A stretch of DNA of 64,000 bases, taken from contig NZ_BBPI01000001.1 in assembly GCF_000787715.1 (NCBI RefSeq), positions 80,380-144,379 on the forward strand. Reading direction: 5' to 3'. The DNA is from Sphingomonas parapaucimobilis NBRC 15100. GTDB taxonomy: Bacteria > Pseudomonadota > Alphaproteobacteria > Sphingomonadales > Sphingomonadaceae. The translations under genes were made by a program, and so were the position numbers. Below, one piece after another: positions 15,977 to 24,758 of this stretch (positions within the stretch are counted from its first letter, which is position 1; each line of letters opens with the position of its first letter). The notes under the pieces were generated by a model. That model had not been told where the DNA came from. It saw only the letters and a program-made list of their open reading frames with translations, and made no database searches.

Positions 15977-18031
15977 ATGCAGGACCACCCCTTTTACGCG
16001 CTTCACACCCATGGCCTGATCCGCGTCGCCGCCGCGACGCCCGCCGCTTCGGTGGGCGATGCCCGGGCCAATGCGCACGCCATGCTGGACCTGGCGCGCA
16101 AGGCGGATGAAGACGGCGTCGACCTGGTCGTCTTTCCCGAATTGTCGCTGACCTCCTACGCGATCGACGACCTGCACTTGCAGGGCGCGATGCACGCGGC
16201 CACGCTCGCGGCGCTGGGCGAGATGGTGGATGCCAGCGCGGCGCTGTCGCCCGTCATGCTGGTCGGCGCGGCGTTGCCCCGTAACGGGCGACTCTATAAT
16301 TGCGCGGTGGTGATCGCGTGCGGGCGGATCCTGGGCGTGGTGCCCAAGACCTTCCTGCCCAATTACCGCGAATATTATGAAAAGCGCTGGTTCGCGAGCG
16401 GCGCGGGGCTGACCGGCCTGACCATCGATCTGGATGGCCAGAGCGTGCCCTTCGGCACCGACCTGATCTTCGCCGCCGAGGACCTGCCGGGCTTCGTCAT
16501 CCATACCGAGATTTGTGAGGATTACTGGGCGCCTACCCCGCCCTCGACGCTGGGCGCGCTGGCCGGGGCGACGATCTGCTGCAACCTGTCGGCATCGAAT
16601 ATCGTCATCGGCAAGGCGCGCGACCGGGCGATGCTCGCGGCCGCCCAGTCGGCCCGCGCGGCCTGCGCCTATGTCTATTCGGCGGCGGGGATCGGCGAGA
16701 GCACGACCGACCTGTCCTGGGACGGCCAGGGCCTGATCCACGAACTGGGCGAGGCGATCGCCGAGTCCGAGCGCTTCCTGCGCGCACCCGCGCTCACCAG
16801 CGCCGATATCGATGTCGAACGGATCGTTCAGGAACGCCTGCGCTTCGGGACGTTCAACGATGCCGCCGCTTTTGCGGGTCATCCCGAGCAGCGTTTCCGC
16901 CGGATCGGCTTCGTCCACGGCGCGGAGGCTGGCGATCGGGGCCTGCGACGCGCCGTTCACCGCTTTCCCTTCGTGCCCGACGATCCCGCCCGACGCGATG
17001 CGGATTGCTATGAGGCCTATAACATCCAGGTCGAGGCGCTGGCGAAGCGGCTAGAGGCCAGTCGCGCGAAGACCCTGGTCATCGGCGTATCGGGTGGCCT
17101 CGACTCCACCCATGCGCTGATCGTCGCGGCCAAGGCGACCGACCGGCTGGGCTGGTCGCGCGACCGGATCCTCGCCTTCACCATGCCCGGCTTCGCCACC
17201 GGCGAAGGCACCAAGGCCCATGCCTGGGCGCTGATGCGCTCGCTGGGCGTGACGGCGGAGGAAATCGACATCCGCCCCGCCGCTCAGCAATTGCTCGCCG
17301 ACATGAGGCACCCCTTCGCGCAGGGCGAGCCGGTCCATGATGTGACCTTCGAGAATGTGCAGGCGGGCCTGCGCACCGATTATCTTTTCCGTCTCGCCAA
17401 CCAGCGTGGCGGCATCGTGCTGGGCACCGGCGACCTGTCGGAGCTGGCGCTGGGCTGGTGTACCTATGGCGTTGGCGACCAGATGAGCCATTATGCGGTC
17501 AATGCGGGCGTGCCCAAGACGCTGATCCAGTTCCTGATCCGCTGGTGCATCCGCACCGGGCAATATGACGAGGCGACGAACGACGTTCTGGCGGCGATCC
17601 TGGCCCAGGAAATCTCGCCCGAGCTGGTCCCCGCCGACGCCAGCGGCGCGATGCAGTCGACCGAGGCGATGATCGGCCCCTATGCGCTGAACGACTTCTT
17701 CGCACATTACGTCATCCGCTATGGCCTGAAGCCGTCGAAGATCGCCTTCCTCGCCTGGCATGCCTGGCATGACGCGGAAGCGGGCGGCTGGCCCGAGGAC
17801 CTGCCGCAGGATGCGCGGGTCGCCTATGACCTGCCGACGATCCGGCACTGGCTGGAGCGGTTCCTGACCCGCTTCTTCCAGACCAGCCAGTTCAAGCGAT
17901 CGGCACTGCCCAACGGACCCAAGGTTTCGCCCGGCGGCGCCTTGTCCCCGCGCGGTGACTGGCGTGCGCCATCCGATGGGACGGCTTCCGTATGGTTACA
18001 GGAACTTAGCCAAGCTGTTCCGCATATGTAA
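15977..18031 (+). CDS. nadE: Glutamine-dependent NAD+ synthetase
   Basis: Final step of NAD synthesis: amidation of nicotinic acid adenine dinucleotide with ammonia from glutamine. The 684-residue protein joins an N-terminal nitrilase-type glutaminase (catalytic Glu55 in FPELSLTSY, Lys124 in VPKTFLPNYREYYE, Cys180 in HTEICEDYW) to a C-terminal ATP-pyrophosphatase with the P-loop SGGLDST at 372-378 and GTGDLSELALGW. All three glutaminase residues are intact. I chose the ATG at 15977 (MQDHPFYALH); the frame stays open upstream but reads through the intergenic repeat, so that extension is not coding. The C terminus FKRSALPNGPKVSPGG is typical of this long form. Confidence 0.95.
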   Translation: MQDHPFYALHTHGLIRVAAATPAASVGDARANAHAMLDLARKADEDGVDLVVFPELSLTSYAIDDLHLQGAMHAATLAALGEMVDASAALSPVMLVGAALPRNGRLYNCAVVIACGRILGVVPKTFLPNYREYYEKRWFASGAGLTGLTIDLDGQSVPFGTDLIFAAEDLPGFVIHTEICEDYWAPTPPSTLGALAGATICCNLSASNIVIGKARDRAMLAAAQSARAACAYVYSAAGIGESTTDLSWDGQGLIHELGEAIAESERFLRAPALTSADIDVERIVQERLRFGTFNDAAAFAGHPEQRFRRIGFVHGAEAGDRGLRRAVHRFPFVPDDPARRDADCYEAYNIQVEALAKRLEASRAKTLVIGVSGGLDSTHALIVAAKATDRLGWSRDRILAFTMPGFATGEGTKAHAWALMRSLGVTAEEIDIRPAAQQLLADMRHPFAQGEPVHDVTFENVQAGLRTDYLFRLANQRGGIVLGTGDLSELALGWCTYGVGDQMSHYAVNAGVPKTLIQFLIRWCIRTGQYDEATNDVLAAILAQEISPELVPADASGAMQSTEAMIGPYALNDFFAHYVIRYGLKPSKIAFLAWHAWHDAEAGGWPEDLPQDARVAYDLPTIRHWLERFLTRFFQTSQFKRSALPNGPKVSPGGALSPRGDWRAPSDGTASVWLQELSQAVPHM

Positions 18032-18081
18032 TACACACTTGGCAGGCCATGACCATCGGGTCTATGCTGACCCGCTAGATC

Positions 18082-18102
18082 GTAACATTTACCGTAAATT
18101 AC
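18082..18102. promoter_or_regulatory. AT-rich palindrome upstream of GntR gene
   Basis: GTAACATTTAC and GTAAATTAC are mirror halves around a single base (core TTTACcGTAAA at 18088-18098), 36-56 bases before the GntR start. Size and placement suit a GntR/FadR-type autoregulatory operator. It differs from the GTATAC sites near the second GntR gene. Confidence 0.4.
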
Positions 18103-18137
18103 AGGCTTCTCCCCGGCCTGTCGGCACGAGAGAATCC

Positions 18138-18782
18138 ATGAGCCTTGTCGTTCGCACCCTTTCGGAGCAGATCTTCACGATCATTCGCGAGCGGATCATC
18201 AGTGGCGACCTGCCCGAAGAACAGCCGATCCGGCAGGATGCGCTGGCCAATGAGCTGGGGGTCAGCAAGATCCCGCTGCGCGAGGCGCTCGCCCGACTGG
18301 AGCAGGAAGGGCTGCTGACCAGCCAGGCCAATCGCGGCTTTTTCGTCCGTTCGCTGGGTGCGGGCGAGGCGGAGGAGATTTACGAACTTCGCCTGGCGCT
18401 GGAACCCGATGCGGCTGCGCGCGCGTCGCGCGTGGCAACCGTCGAAGATCAGGCCGTCGCACGTGAGGCGCTGACTGCGCTGGACGTCGCGGCGCGTGAC
18501 GCCCTGCACGAGGTCGCGCACCGGAACCGCGCCTTTCACCTGGCGCTCGTCCGCCCGCTCGGCGCAGCGCTGACCTTTCAATTGATCGAGCGGTTGCAGG
18601 TGCTCGCCGAACGCTATGTCGTCCAGCATCTGAAACCCGCCGGTCGCGAGGACCGTGCGCACGAGGAGCATCATGCGCTGCTCGACGCATGGCTGGCGCG
18701 CGACGAGGCGCGGGTGGCCGGTTTCCTGACCGAGCATATCGGCGCGACGCTGGTCGACCTGCGCGCGCAATTGATCCGCTGA
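18138..18782 (+). CDS. GntR family transcriptional regulator (FCD/FadR subfamily)
   Basis: A 214-residue regulator: winged helix-turn-helix at about residues 8-75 (LSEQIFTIIRERIISG, then ALANELGVSKIPLREALARLEQEGLL) and a C-terminal all-helical FCD domain with the metal/ligand residues seen as NRAFHLAL and the late EHHALLDAW. FCD regulators usually bind organic acids or amino-acid derivatives and repress catabolic operons. The DNA-binding half is very similar to that of the regulator at 28650-29360, so the two are paralogues. I chose the ATG at 18138 (MSLVVRTLS). No catabolic gene lies beside it, so its target is elsewhere or it acts on the distant paralogue's sites. Confidence 0.9.
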   Translation: MSLVVRTLSEQIFTIIRERIISGDLPEEQPIRQDALANELGVSKIPLREALARLEQEGLLTSQANRGFFVRSLGAGEAEEIYELRLALEPDAAARASRVATVEDQAVAREALTALDVAARDALHEVAHRNRAFHLALVRPLGAALTFQLIERLQVLAERYVVQHLKPAGREDRAHEEHHALLDAWLARDEARVAGFLTEHIGATLVDLRAQLIR

Positions 18783-18788
18783 TCCCGG

Positions 18789-20087
18789 TCAGCCGGGCGG
18801 GCGGACGAAGGGCGTGGTGATGATCCGCGCACCGCGCCGGTAGGTCAGATAGCGCCACAGCCATTGCAGGCTGACGCGGATACGCTGGGCGAAATTGACC
18901 AGCAGCACGACATGGACGATCGCCCAGAGCATCCAGGCCGGATAGCCCTTCATCCGGAACCGCCCGAAGTCGAAGATCGCGGCATGACGCCCGATGATCG
19001 CGGCATTGCCGCGATTGTGGAAGCGGAAGGGTTCGGGCGCGCGCCCACCCGTCAGTTGCGCCCGCAGCGCCTTGCCCAGATACGCGCCCTGTTGCTGGGC
19101 GACCTGCGCCAGGCCGGGCAAGGGCTTGCCGTCTTCGTCCAGGCAGGCGGCGACGTCGCCCAGCGAATAGACATTCTCCAGTCCCTGGACGCTCAGATCC
19201 GGTCGCACCGCCACGCGTCCACCCGGACCCGGTGGCACACCAAGGAGCTTGGCCGCCCCCGTGGGCGCTACGCCTGCGCCCCAAAGGACGGTGCGGGCGG
19301 GGAAGAACCGCCCCCCGGCGGTCAGCCCCTCGGCGGTGATCGCCTCGACCGGCATATCGGTCATCACCTGCACGCCCAGCCGCGCCAGTGCCCGTTCGGC
19401 ATAATTCGCGAGCGAGTCCGGGAAAGCCGAGAGGATACGCGGCCCGCCCTCGATCAGGATGATCTTCGCCGTTTCCGGCCGGATCCGGCGAAAGTCGGAG
19501 GTCAGCGCATGGCGCGCCAATTCGGCCACCGACCCCGCCAGTTCCACGCCGGTCGGGCCGCCACCGACGATGACGAAGGTCATCAGCGCCTCGCGGTCCG
19601 CCGCCCCGTCGCGTTCCGCTTCCTCGAACGCGCCCAATACACGCGAGCGGATCACCCGCGCCTCTTCGATCGACTTGCAGGCCGGGGCATGGCAACGCCA
19701 TTCGTCATGGCCGAAATAGCTGCTGGTCGATCCCGTCGCGACGACCAGCCGGTCATATGGCAGCGTCTCGCCCGTCGCCAGGGCCACTTGCCGGGCACCC
19801 GTATCGACTTGCGTCACCTCGCCCAGCACGACCTGGATATTGGGGTAGCGGCCCAGCACATGGCGGATCGGCTCGGCGACATCGGCAGGCGAAAGGGCGG
19901 CAGTCGCCACCTGATAAAGCAGCGGCACGAACAGGTGATAATTGTTGCGGTCGACCACCCTCACCCGCACCGGCGCTCCGGCCAGTTGCTGCGCCACCGC
20001 GAGCCCGCCGAACCCCGCGCCGACGATCACCACATGCGGCCAGTCGGGATCGACGCCTCGGCTCGTCATACCCTGCGCCCCCGTCAT
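18789..20087 (-). CDS. Type II NADH:quinone oxidoreductase-like flavoprotein (NDH-2)
   Basis: A 432-residue FAD enzyme of the NDH-2 class, which oxidises NADH and reduces quinone at the inner membrane without proton pumping. The N-terminal FAD dinucleotide fold has VIVGAGFGGLAVAQQL at 20-35; the NAD-binding fold has VIVGGGPTGVELAGSVAEL; the second FAD motif reads NVYSLGDVAAC. The C-terminal region (KGYPAWMLWAIVHVVLLVNFAQRIRV) is the amphipathic membrane-anchoring segment. The start overlaps the stop of the upstream oxidoreductase by one base (TGATG), so the pair forms an operon. Confidence 0.9.
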   Translation of the reverse strand: MTGAQGMTSRGVDPDWPHVVIVGAGFGGLAVAQQLAGAPVRVRVVDRNNYHLFVPLLYQVATAALSPADVAEPIRHVLGRYPNIQVVLGEVTQVDTGARQVALATGETLPYDRLVVATGSTSSYFGHDEWRCHAPACKSIEEARVIRSRVLGAFEEAERDGAADREALMTFVIVGGGPTGVELAGSVAELARHALTSDFRRIRPETAKIILIEGGPRILSAFPDSLANYAERALARLGVQVMTDMPVEAITAEGLTAGGRFFPARTVLWGAGVAPTGAAKLLGVPPGPGGRVAVRPDLSVQGLENVYSLGDVAACLDEDGKPLPGLAQVAQQQGAYLGKALRAQLTGGRAPEPFRFHNRGNAAIIGRHAAIFDFGRFRMKGYPAWMLWAIVHVVLLVNFAQRIRVSLQWLWRYLTYRRGARIITTPFVRPPG

Positions 20088-21091
20088 CAGAAGGTCACGG
20101 CGATCTTGCCGAAATGGTCGCCGCTTTCCTGATAGCGAAACGCATCGGCCAGATCGTCCAACGCAAATCGGCGGTCGATCACCGGCCGGCACGGCGCCTC
20201 GTCCAGCGCGCGGACGAACTCCATCTGCATCCGGCGGCTGCCGACGATCAAGCCCTGAAGCCGCGCCTGTTTGCTCATCAGGGTGGCGGTCGGCACGTCC
20301 CCCGCAAAACCGGTCAGCACCCCGATCAGCCCGATATGGCCGCCGATCCGAACGGCATCGATCGACTGGGCGAGCGTGCCCGGCCCGCCGACCTCGATCA
20401 CATGGTTGACACCCTCGCCCGCCCATGCATGGACGAGTTTCCCCCATTCGGGATGAGTGCGATAGTTGATAATGTGCGCGGCCCCCAGCGATCGGGCGCG
20501 GTCCAGCTTTTCATCGGAGGACGAGGTGACCGCCACTTCGGCGCCCATCATCCGCGCAATCTGAAGCGCCCAGATCGACACGCCGCCGGTCCCCAGTACC
20601 AGAACGCGATCGCCCGCCTTCAGCCCGCCATCGACGACCAGGCTTCGCCACGCGGTCAGTCCGGCGGTGGTGATCGTCGCCGCCTCGGCATGGTCATAGC
20701 CCTTGGGCGCGCGGGTGAAGGCCGTCGCGGGGGCGACCACGAATTCGCAGGCATAGCCATCGATCCCATCGCCCGGCACGCGCGAAAAGTCGCCGATGCG
20801 GGGCGGCCCTTCCTGCCAATCGGGGAAGAAGCAGGAAACAACCGGGTCGCCCGCCGCGAATTCGCTGACACCCTCGCCCACCGCTTCGACGATGCCCGCG
20901 CCATCGGCCATCGGGATACGACCGTCCCGGGTCGGCATGCGACCCGCCACGACACCATAGTCATGATAGTTGAGCGACGTCGCGTGCAGCCGCACCCGGA
21001 TCATCCCCGGCCCCGGCGCACCGGGATCGGGGCGGTCCACCAGTCGCAAACGGTCCAGCCCGCCGGGTGCATCCAGGATCATCGCCTTCAT
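20087..21091 (-). CDS. MDR-family NAD(P)-dependent alcohol dehydrogenase / quinone oxidoreductase
   Basis: A medium-chain dehydrogenase/reductase of 334 residues starting MKAMILDAPGG. The catalytic domain contains ATSLNYHDYGVVAG, MADGAGIVEAVGEGV and the hinge TAWRSL; the nucleotide-binding fold has VLVLGTGGVSIWALQIA. The usual structural-zinc cysteines are absent and the catalytic Cys is replaced by Asn in SLNYHD, so it is probably a zinc-free member such as a quinone oxidoreductase. Substrate unknown. It lies immediately upstream of the NDH-2 gene (1-base overlap), suggesting a common transcript in redox metabolism. Confidence 0.88.
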   Translation of the reverse strand: MKAMILDAPGGLDRLRLVDRPDPGAPGPGMIRVRLHATSLNYHDYGVVAGRMPTRDGRIPMADGAGIVEAVGEGVSEFAAGDPVVSCFFPDWQEGPPRIGDFSRVPGDGIDGYACEFVVAPATAFTRAPKGYDHAEAATITTAGLTAWRSLVVDGGLKAGDRVLVLGTGGVSIWALQIARMMGAEVAVTSSSDEKLDRARSLGAAHIINYRTHPEWGKLVHAWAGEGVNHVIEVGGPGTLAQSIDAVRIGGHIGLIGVLTGFAGDVPTATLMSKQARLQGLIVGSRRMQMEFVRALDEAPCRPVIDRRFALDDLADAFRYQESGDHFGKIAVTF

Positions 21092-21154
21092 GCCGTCACC
21101 TTCATCGCTGTCTGTCGATACAAAACCAACGCTGCCGCAGTGCAATATGATCCC

Positions 21155-22393
21155 TCAGCCGGTCGCCAGGGACCATCCGTCGGGCAGGAAATCGACGGAC
21201 ATGTAATAGTAAAAGGCACAGCTTCCGTCGCCACCGCGATAGCTGCCGCCCTTGACGATGCCGTAAGCGATGCCGCCCAGAAAGACCGGCCCACCGCTAT
21301 CCCCGCTGCGACAGCTCGGCCCCCGCACCGCCACCCAGGTCGGGGTGCAGCCGCCGCCGCACAAATCCCCGGCGGGTGCGAAGTCGGGTATCCATACCTC
21401 GGCGCAGCTATAACCCGTCCGTTCGCCGCGATGGCAGACGATATCGCCCGCACGGGTCTGATCGCGGGTTCTTTGCCCCGTGATGCGGCGGCTGATCGTC
21501 TTGGTCGTGTCGCTCCAGATCGCGGGCGACAACGGGGCCGGGCTGCCATTCACCTGTACGTCCTGATAGCCCCATCCCCATTGGCCCAGAAAGGGCAGAG
21601 CATGCTGCCGCCGTTCGGCATCGGTCCAGACCAGATCGTCGGGGCAATGGGCCGCCGTCACGATCGCGCTGTCGCTCCCGCGCCGGACGACGAAGCCGCT
21701 GGTGCAGGCATAGCGGCGGCTATTGCCGGGATCGATGCCGGTCAGCCGCGCGCCACCTTGAAGGTCCGCCAGATCGCTGTCGGACGTATCCAGCGTCGCG
21801 ATCCGCACCGGCACGCCCGCGATCCGGGCGATCCGGTCGCGCAAGGCATCGCCCGGCTCCGCCTCGGCATCCGCGCGGGCCACCATCACGACCAGTGCCC
21901 CGATCCGGGGATCGACGCCGATACCCGGCGGCTGGGTCAGGCTGGCGCGGATCTCGGTTTGATGCAGGGCGAGGGCAACGACCAATTGATGGTGGGTCGC
22001 ATAGGCCCCCGTGCGGAAGCGGACCAGCACCGGGCTTCCCGCCACCTGCACCGCCCGGTCCGCCACGGGGACATCGCCGGTCAGCAATATGTCGATATGG
22101 AAAGGCGCGTGACCGACCGACAGTCCGGCGAGGCGGTCGGCAAACTCGGCCTTCAACGCGTCGGTCAACGGCACCGACGCCTCCTGTACCGCCAATTCGC
22201 GTGCGACCGCCATCGGCGCCTGCCCGGACAGGGTGGCATATTCCGCCGCATCCAGCGCCAGGGCAGCATTCCCGTCGAGCGGCGCCAAGGCCTGTGCCCA
22301 TGCACCGCCCGGCATCATGACGAGCATGGAGACCGCCAGGCGCAGGAAAGCCCATCTATTCCGCCGACAAGATTTGCGCTGGTTATATCCCAT
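21155..22393 (-). CDS. Secreted trypsin-like serine protease (S1) with N-terminal extension
   Basis: The first ~35 residues are a signal peptide (RLAVSMLVMMPGGAWAQA). Residues ~35-230 form a region without close family resemblance, in the position of a pro-domain (compare alpha-lytic protease and streptogrisins). Residues ~232-410 are a chymotrypsin-fold protease: catalytic His249 in VTAAHC and Ser366 in SGDSGGPVF, with Asp probably in the GYQDVQV segment between them. Six or more cysteines in this half could form disulfides. It is expected in the periplasm or secreted. The start is divergent from the small lipoprotein at 22469. Precise specificity cannot be read. Confidence 0.85.
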   Translation of the reverse strand: MGYNQRKSCRRNRWAFLRLAVSMLVMMPGGAWAQALAPLDGNAALALDAAEYATLSGQAPMAVARELAVQEASVPLTDALKAEFADRLAGLSVGHAPFHIDILLTGDVPVADRAVQVAGSPVLVRFRTGAYATHHQLVVALALHQTEIRASLTQPPGIGVDPRIGALVVMVARADAEAEPGDALRDRIARIAGVPVRIATLDTSDSDLADLQGGARLTGIDPGNSRRYACTSGFVVRRGSDSAIVTAAHCPDDLVWTDAERRQHALPFLGQWGWGYQDVQVNGSPAPLSPAIWSDTTKTISRRITGQRTRDQTRAGDIVCHRGERTGYSCAEVWIPDFAPAGDLCGGGCTPTWVAVRGPSCRSGDSGGPVFLGGIAYGIVKGGSYRGGDGSCAFYYYMSVDFLPDGWSLATG

Positions 22394-22468
22394 CGATTTA
22401 GTATGTATTACTCATGAGGAGCCGATGAGCGGCGATACACGGGATAAACGACCAAGGGGACCGAATTG

Positions 22469-22693
22469 ATGTTGCGACGCCATGCCCTTCCGCTGCTTCT
22501 GATCGCATCCGCCATACCGCTGGCCGCCTGCTCCAGGTCGGAGCCTGCCAATAGCACGGTCCTCGACGATACCGGTGTGACGAATGACGCGCTTCTCGCC
22601 AATGACGAAGGGCTGACCGATGGCAATGCGACCTTTGGCGACAACGTGCTGCTCGACAATGAAGCGGCGCCGGGCGGCGTGAACGCCAGCTAG
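22469..22693 (+). CDS. Small Asn/Asp-rich lipoprotein
   Basis: A 74-residue predicted lipoprotein. Signal MLRRHALPLLLIASAIPLAAC with Cys at residue 21-22 as acylation site. The short mature part is acidic and rich in Asn, Asp and Leu (VLDDTGVTNDALLANDEG). Its composition recalls the lipoprotein at 8888-9154, though the repeat is absent. ATG at 22469 is preceded by AAGGGGACC as ribosome binding site. No function known. A strong terminator follows. Confidence 0.75.
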   Translation: MLRRHALPLLLIASAIPLAACSRSEPANSTVLDDTGVTNDALLANDEGLTDGNATFGDNVLLDNEAAPGGVNAS

Positions 22694-22775
22694 ATTTTCC
22701 TTCGGTGGCAAGCCCCTCTCCGGGGCTTCCCACTGCTCCTGCCTCGCCAAAGGAAGCTCCCTGTGGCGATCAACT

Positions 22776-22811
22776 GGTCCGGCGGTCACACAAACCGCCG
22801 GACCGTTTTTA
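22776..22811. terminator. Strong terminator between convergent genes
   Basis: A perfect 11-bp stem (GGTCCGGCGGT / ACCGCCGGACC) with loop CACACAA is followed by GTTTTTAT on the plus strand. It separates the small lipoprotein gene from the convergent hydrolase-like gene. Confidence 0.85.
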
Positions 22812-22813
22812 TG

Positions 22814-23440
22814 TCAGCGTTCGGGAATGCCCAGCGTACGCAGGACGCGCATATCCTGTTCGACCACCCCAGCCGAAAAACGCACGATCAGCCGCTGCGC
22901 CTGACGCCACATGCCCGTCGGCGCAGGCGCGGCGCGTGGCGGCACCAGCAGGCGGCCGCCACAGATACTAGCCAGCGCCGGGCCATGGCTCGCACCGTCG
23001 ACGATCAGAGAGGGAAAGGGCAACGCCGCCTCGGGCGACGCGAACAGTTGGCCGCCCTGCCGGTCCAGCGAATCGGCGGCGGGCGGCTGGAAGAACAGCG
23101 CGCCTGCGACCCTGGACACATAATGGCTGGGCGACAGCCGCGCCCACCAGATGCTGGCGAGACAGGCCGCCCCCTCCGCCACGAGCAGCACCGCCTTGTC
23201 GGCATGGGCGACCGCATGATCCAGCCGGGTCGCCCAGATATCGCGCGCTTCGCGCGATCCGCCGTCAAAGGGAATTTGCAGATCGCCCTGCCGGGGCCAG
23301 GCGAACAGGCTTTCCCACGGCATCGCGCGTTCGCCATCGGGCTTGCCTGCCCCCGGCTCCGCCATAGGCCCTACCATTGACCCCATCATCGGCAGAGTGA
23401 TGATCGAGAAAGGGTCGCTCAGACGCAGTACGGCCGCCAT
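22814..23440 (-). CDS. Alpha/beta-hydrolase-like protein (RBBP9/YdeN type) lacking the usual nucleophile
   Basis: A 208-residue protein with the layout of small RBBP9-type serine hydrolases: WESLFAWPRQGDLQIP, then DHAVAHADKAVLLVAEGAACLASIWWARL, LFFQPP, FPSLIVDG and a C-terminal helix. In active relatives the nucleophile elbow after the VLLVA strand reads GHSLG; here it is AEGAAC, so the serine is replaced by glycine and the motif is lost. The Asp/His residues are not clearly placed either. It is probably a non-catalytic relative. ATG at 23440 (MAAVLRLSD) is my choice; a further upstream start at 23467 is possible. Family assignment is tentative. Confidence 0.6.
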   Translation of the reverse strand: MAAVLRLSDPFSIITLPMMGSMVGPMAEPGAGKPDGERAMPWESLFAWPRQGDLQIPFDGGSREARDIWATRLDHAVAHADKAVLLVAEGAACLASIWWARLSPSHYVSRVAGALFFQPPAADSLDRQGGQLFASPEAALPFPSLIVDGASHGPALASICGGRLLVPPRAAPAPTGMWRQAQRLIVRFSAGVVEQDMRVLRTLGIPER

Positions 23441-23526
23441 GGTCTTCTCCGTCACTGATCCCCACACGGTACGTCAGTTTCGGGGAAGGGCAAGGGGGCA
23501 CGGACGCGCGCCCGCCTCGGCACATC

Positions 23527-23946
23527 TTACCCGGCCGCCATGGGCCGGGCCAGCCGACGCGAATCACTGAGCGCGGCCGCGATGCTGTCGACCATCAGTT
23601 CATACTGGTCGGGCGTGTAACCGGCGGCCAGAAAGGCGCGAACCTCGTGCGAGGGCACGCTGTAACCACTGTGCCAGCTCAACACCGCCATCCGGCGGAG
23701 CGCTTCCAGCGAGGGATCGGCAAGCCGCGGGTTGCGGGTCTCGCCGAAGATGCTGCCGATCGCGCGGATCAGCTTGGCCGGTTCACGGAGGCTGGACAGG
23801 CGGTCACGCCGGGCCAGTGCGACCACCTGCCACTCCAAGGCCGACAGACGGGCATCCGCCCGGATGGCCGCCGCACCCTGCTGTGCCATGGCGGCATCGA
23901 CAGCGATCCGTGCGGCGCCGATTTCCTGAAAAGCGACATAGGCCAT
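23527..23946 (-). CDS. Conserved hypothetical protein under TetR-type operators
   Basis: A 139-residue mostly helical protein starting MAYVAFQEIGAARIAVDAAM. It has no signal peptide, no membrane helix and no motif I recognise. The C-terminal half contains YSVPSHEVRAFLAAGYTPDQYELMVDSI, which looks like a helical DNA- or protein-binding bundle but I cannot assign a family. Two matching palindromes lie 130-190 bases upstream, in the gap after the TetR gene, so it is the likely target of that repressor. Confidence 0.7.
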   Translation of the reverse strand: MAYVAFQEIGAARIAVDAAMAQQGAAAIRADARLSALEWQVVALARRDRLSSLREPAKLIRAIGSIFGETRNPRLADPSLEALRRMAVLSWHSGYSVPSHEVRAFLAAGYTPDQYELMVDSIAAALSDSRRLARPMAAG

Positions 23947-24076
23947 GATGCAAACCCCTTTTTCCGGCGCGAAACATCCTGCCCCGGCCAGCATCGCGCT
24001 CGCTCGAGGAAGCGGCACCGGGGCCACCCATCCTGCTGTCTCGCCATTTCATTCGCGAAGGTGAGGATCACCTTCC

Positions 24077-24090
24077 ATACCGACTGGTAT
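24077..24090. promoter_or_regulatory. TetR-type operator, site 1
   Basis: ATACCGACTGGTAT is a near-perfect palindrome (ATACC...GGTAT). A second copy lies 46 bases away at 24123-24136. It sits upstream of the minus-strand hypothetical gene and just downstream of the TetR gene. Confidence 0.65.
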
Positions 24091-24122
24091 ATTAATCCGC
24101 CGTACAGCCGTCAACGACTTTC

Positions 24123-24136
24123 ATACCAACCGGTAC
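24123..24136. promoter_or_regulatory. TetR-type operator, site 2
   Basis: ATACCAACCGGTAC matches site 1 in both half-sites with one end mismatch. The spacing between sites (46 bases centre to centre) places them on similar faces of the helix to within a fraction of a turn, in an AT-rich promoter segment. Confidence 0.65.
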
Positions 24137-24149
24137 TAAAAATTTTCGC

Positions 24150-24758
24150 CTAGCGCGAGGGCCATAACGCCAACGCCGCATCGACCATCGATTGCAGCTG
24201 CTCCGACGGCACGCCGCATCCTGCCTGGACGCCCATGCCCTGCAGTACCGCGTAGATCAGGTTGGCCAGTCCCGCCGGGTCGACATTCGCGGGCAGATCA
24301 CCCTCGTCCACCGCGCGCTGGAAACGTCCGACGATCGCGGCCTGAGCGGAGGCCCGCCGCGCGACCACTTCCGCCTTGATCGACTCGGCCTCCGATCCGC
24401 AGGCGACCGAATGGATCACCCCCAGGCAGCCCTTCGGCTCCCATTGGCTGGTCATGGCCTTCAACGCGCCACGCAACAGATGCTCGGCGACACCGCGCGC
24501 AGTCGGCTGGTCCAGCGCCTCGCGGATATAGGCGAGTTTCTCCGCCTCATAGAGGTCGAGCGCCTTGTGGAACAAAGCCTCCTTGTTGCCGAACGCGGCA
24601 TAGAGGCTGGGCTTGGTGATACCCATGGCCTCGGTCAGGTCGGCCATCGACGCGCCCTCATAGCCCTTGCTCCAGAAGACACGGAGCGCGGAGGCCAGGG
24701 CCTGATCGACGCAGAATTCACGCGGGCGGCCCTTACACGCGGGCAGAGCATTTTCCAT
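24150..24758 (-). CDS. TetR/AcrR family transcriptional regulator
   Basis: A 202-residue repressor starting MENALPACKGRPREF. The N-terminal HTH (residues ~12-60) reads ALRVFWSKGYEGASMADLTEAMGITKPSLYAAFGNKEALF, matching the TetR_N pattern closely. The C-terminal domain (EPKGCLGVIHSVACGSEAE ...) resembles the TetR_C subclass with a conserved GCL motif; the Cys residues could make it thiol-responsive, but that is inference. It is followed at 90-200 bases by two palindromic operators and the gene it probably controls. A third, imperfect operator overlaps its own start codon. Confidence 0.9.
   Translation of the reverse strand: MENALPACKGRPREFCVDQALASALRVFWSKGYEGASMADLTEAMGITKPSLYAAFGNKEALFHKALDLYEAEKLAYIREALDQPTARGVAEHLLRGALKAMTSQWEPKGCLGVIHSVACGSEAESIKAEVVARRASAQAAIVGRFQRAVDEGDLPANVDPAGLANLIYAVLQGMGVQAGCGVPSEQLQSMVDAALALWPSR

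Noticed and set aside
22710..22728. AAGCCCC ... GGGGCTT hairpin after the small lipoprotein
   Set aside because: Only a 7-bp stem without a T tract; the much stronger terminator 48 bases downstream makes it redundant.
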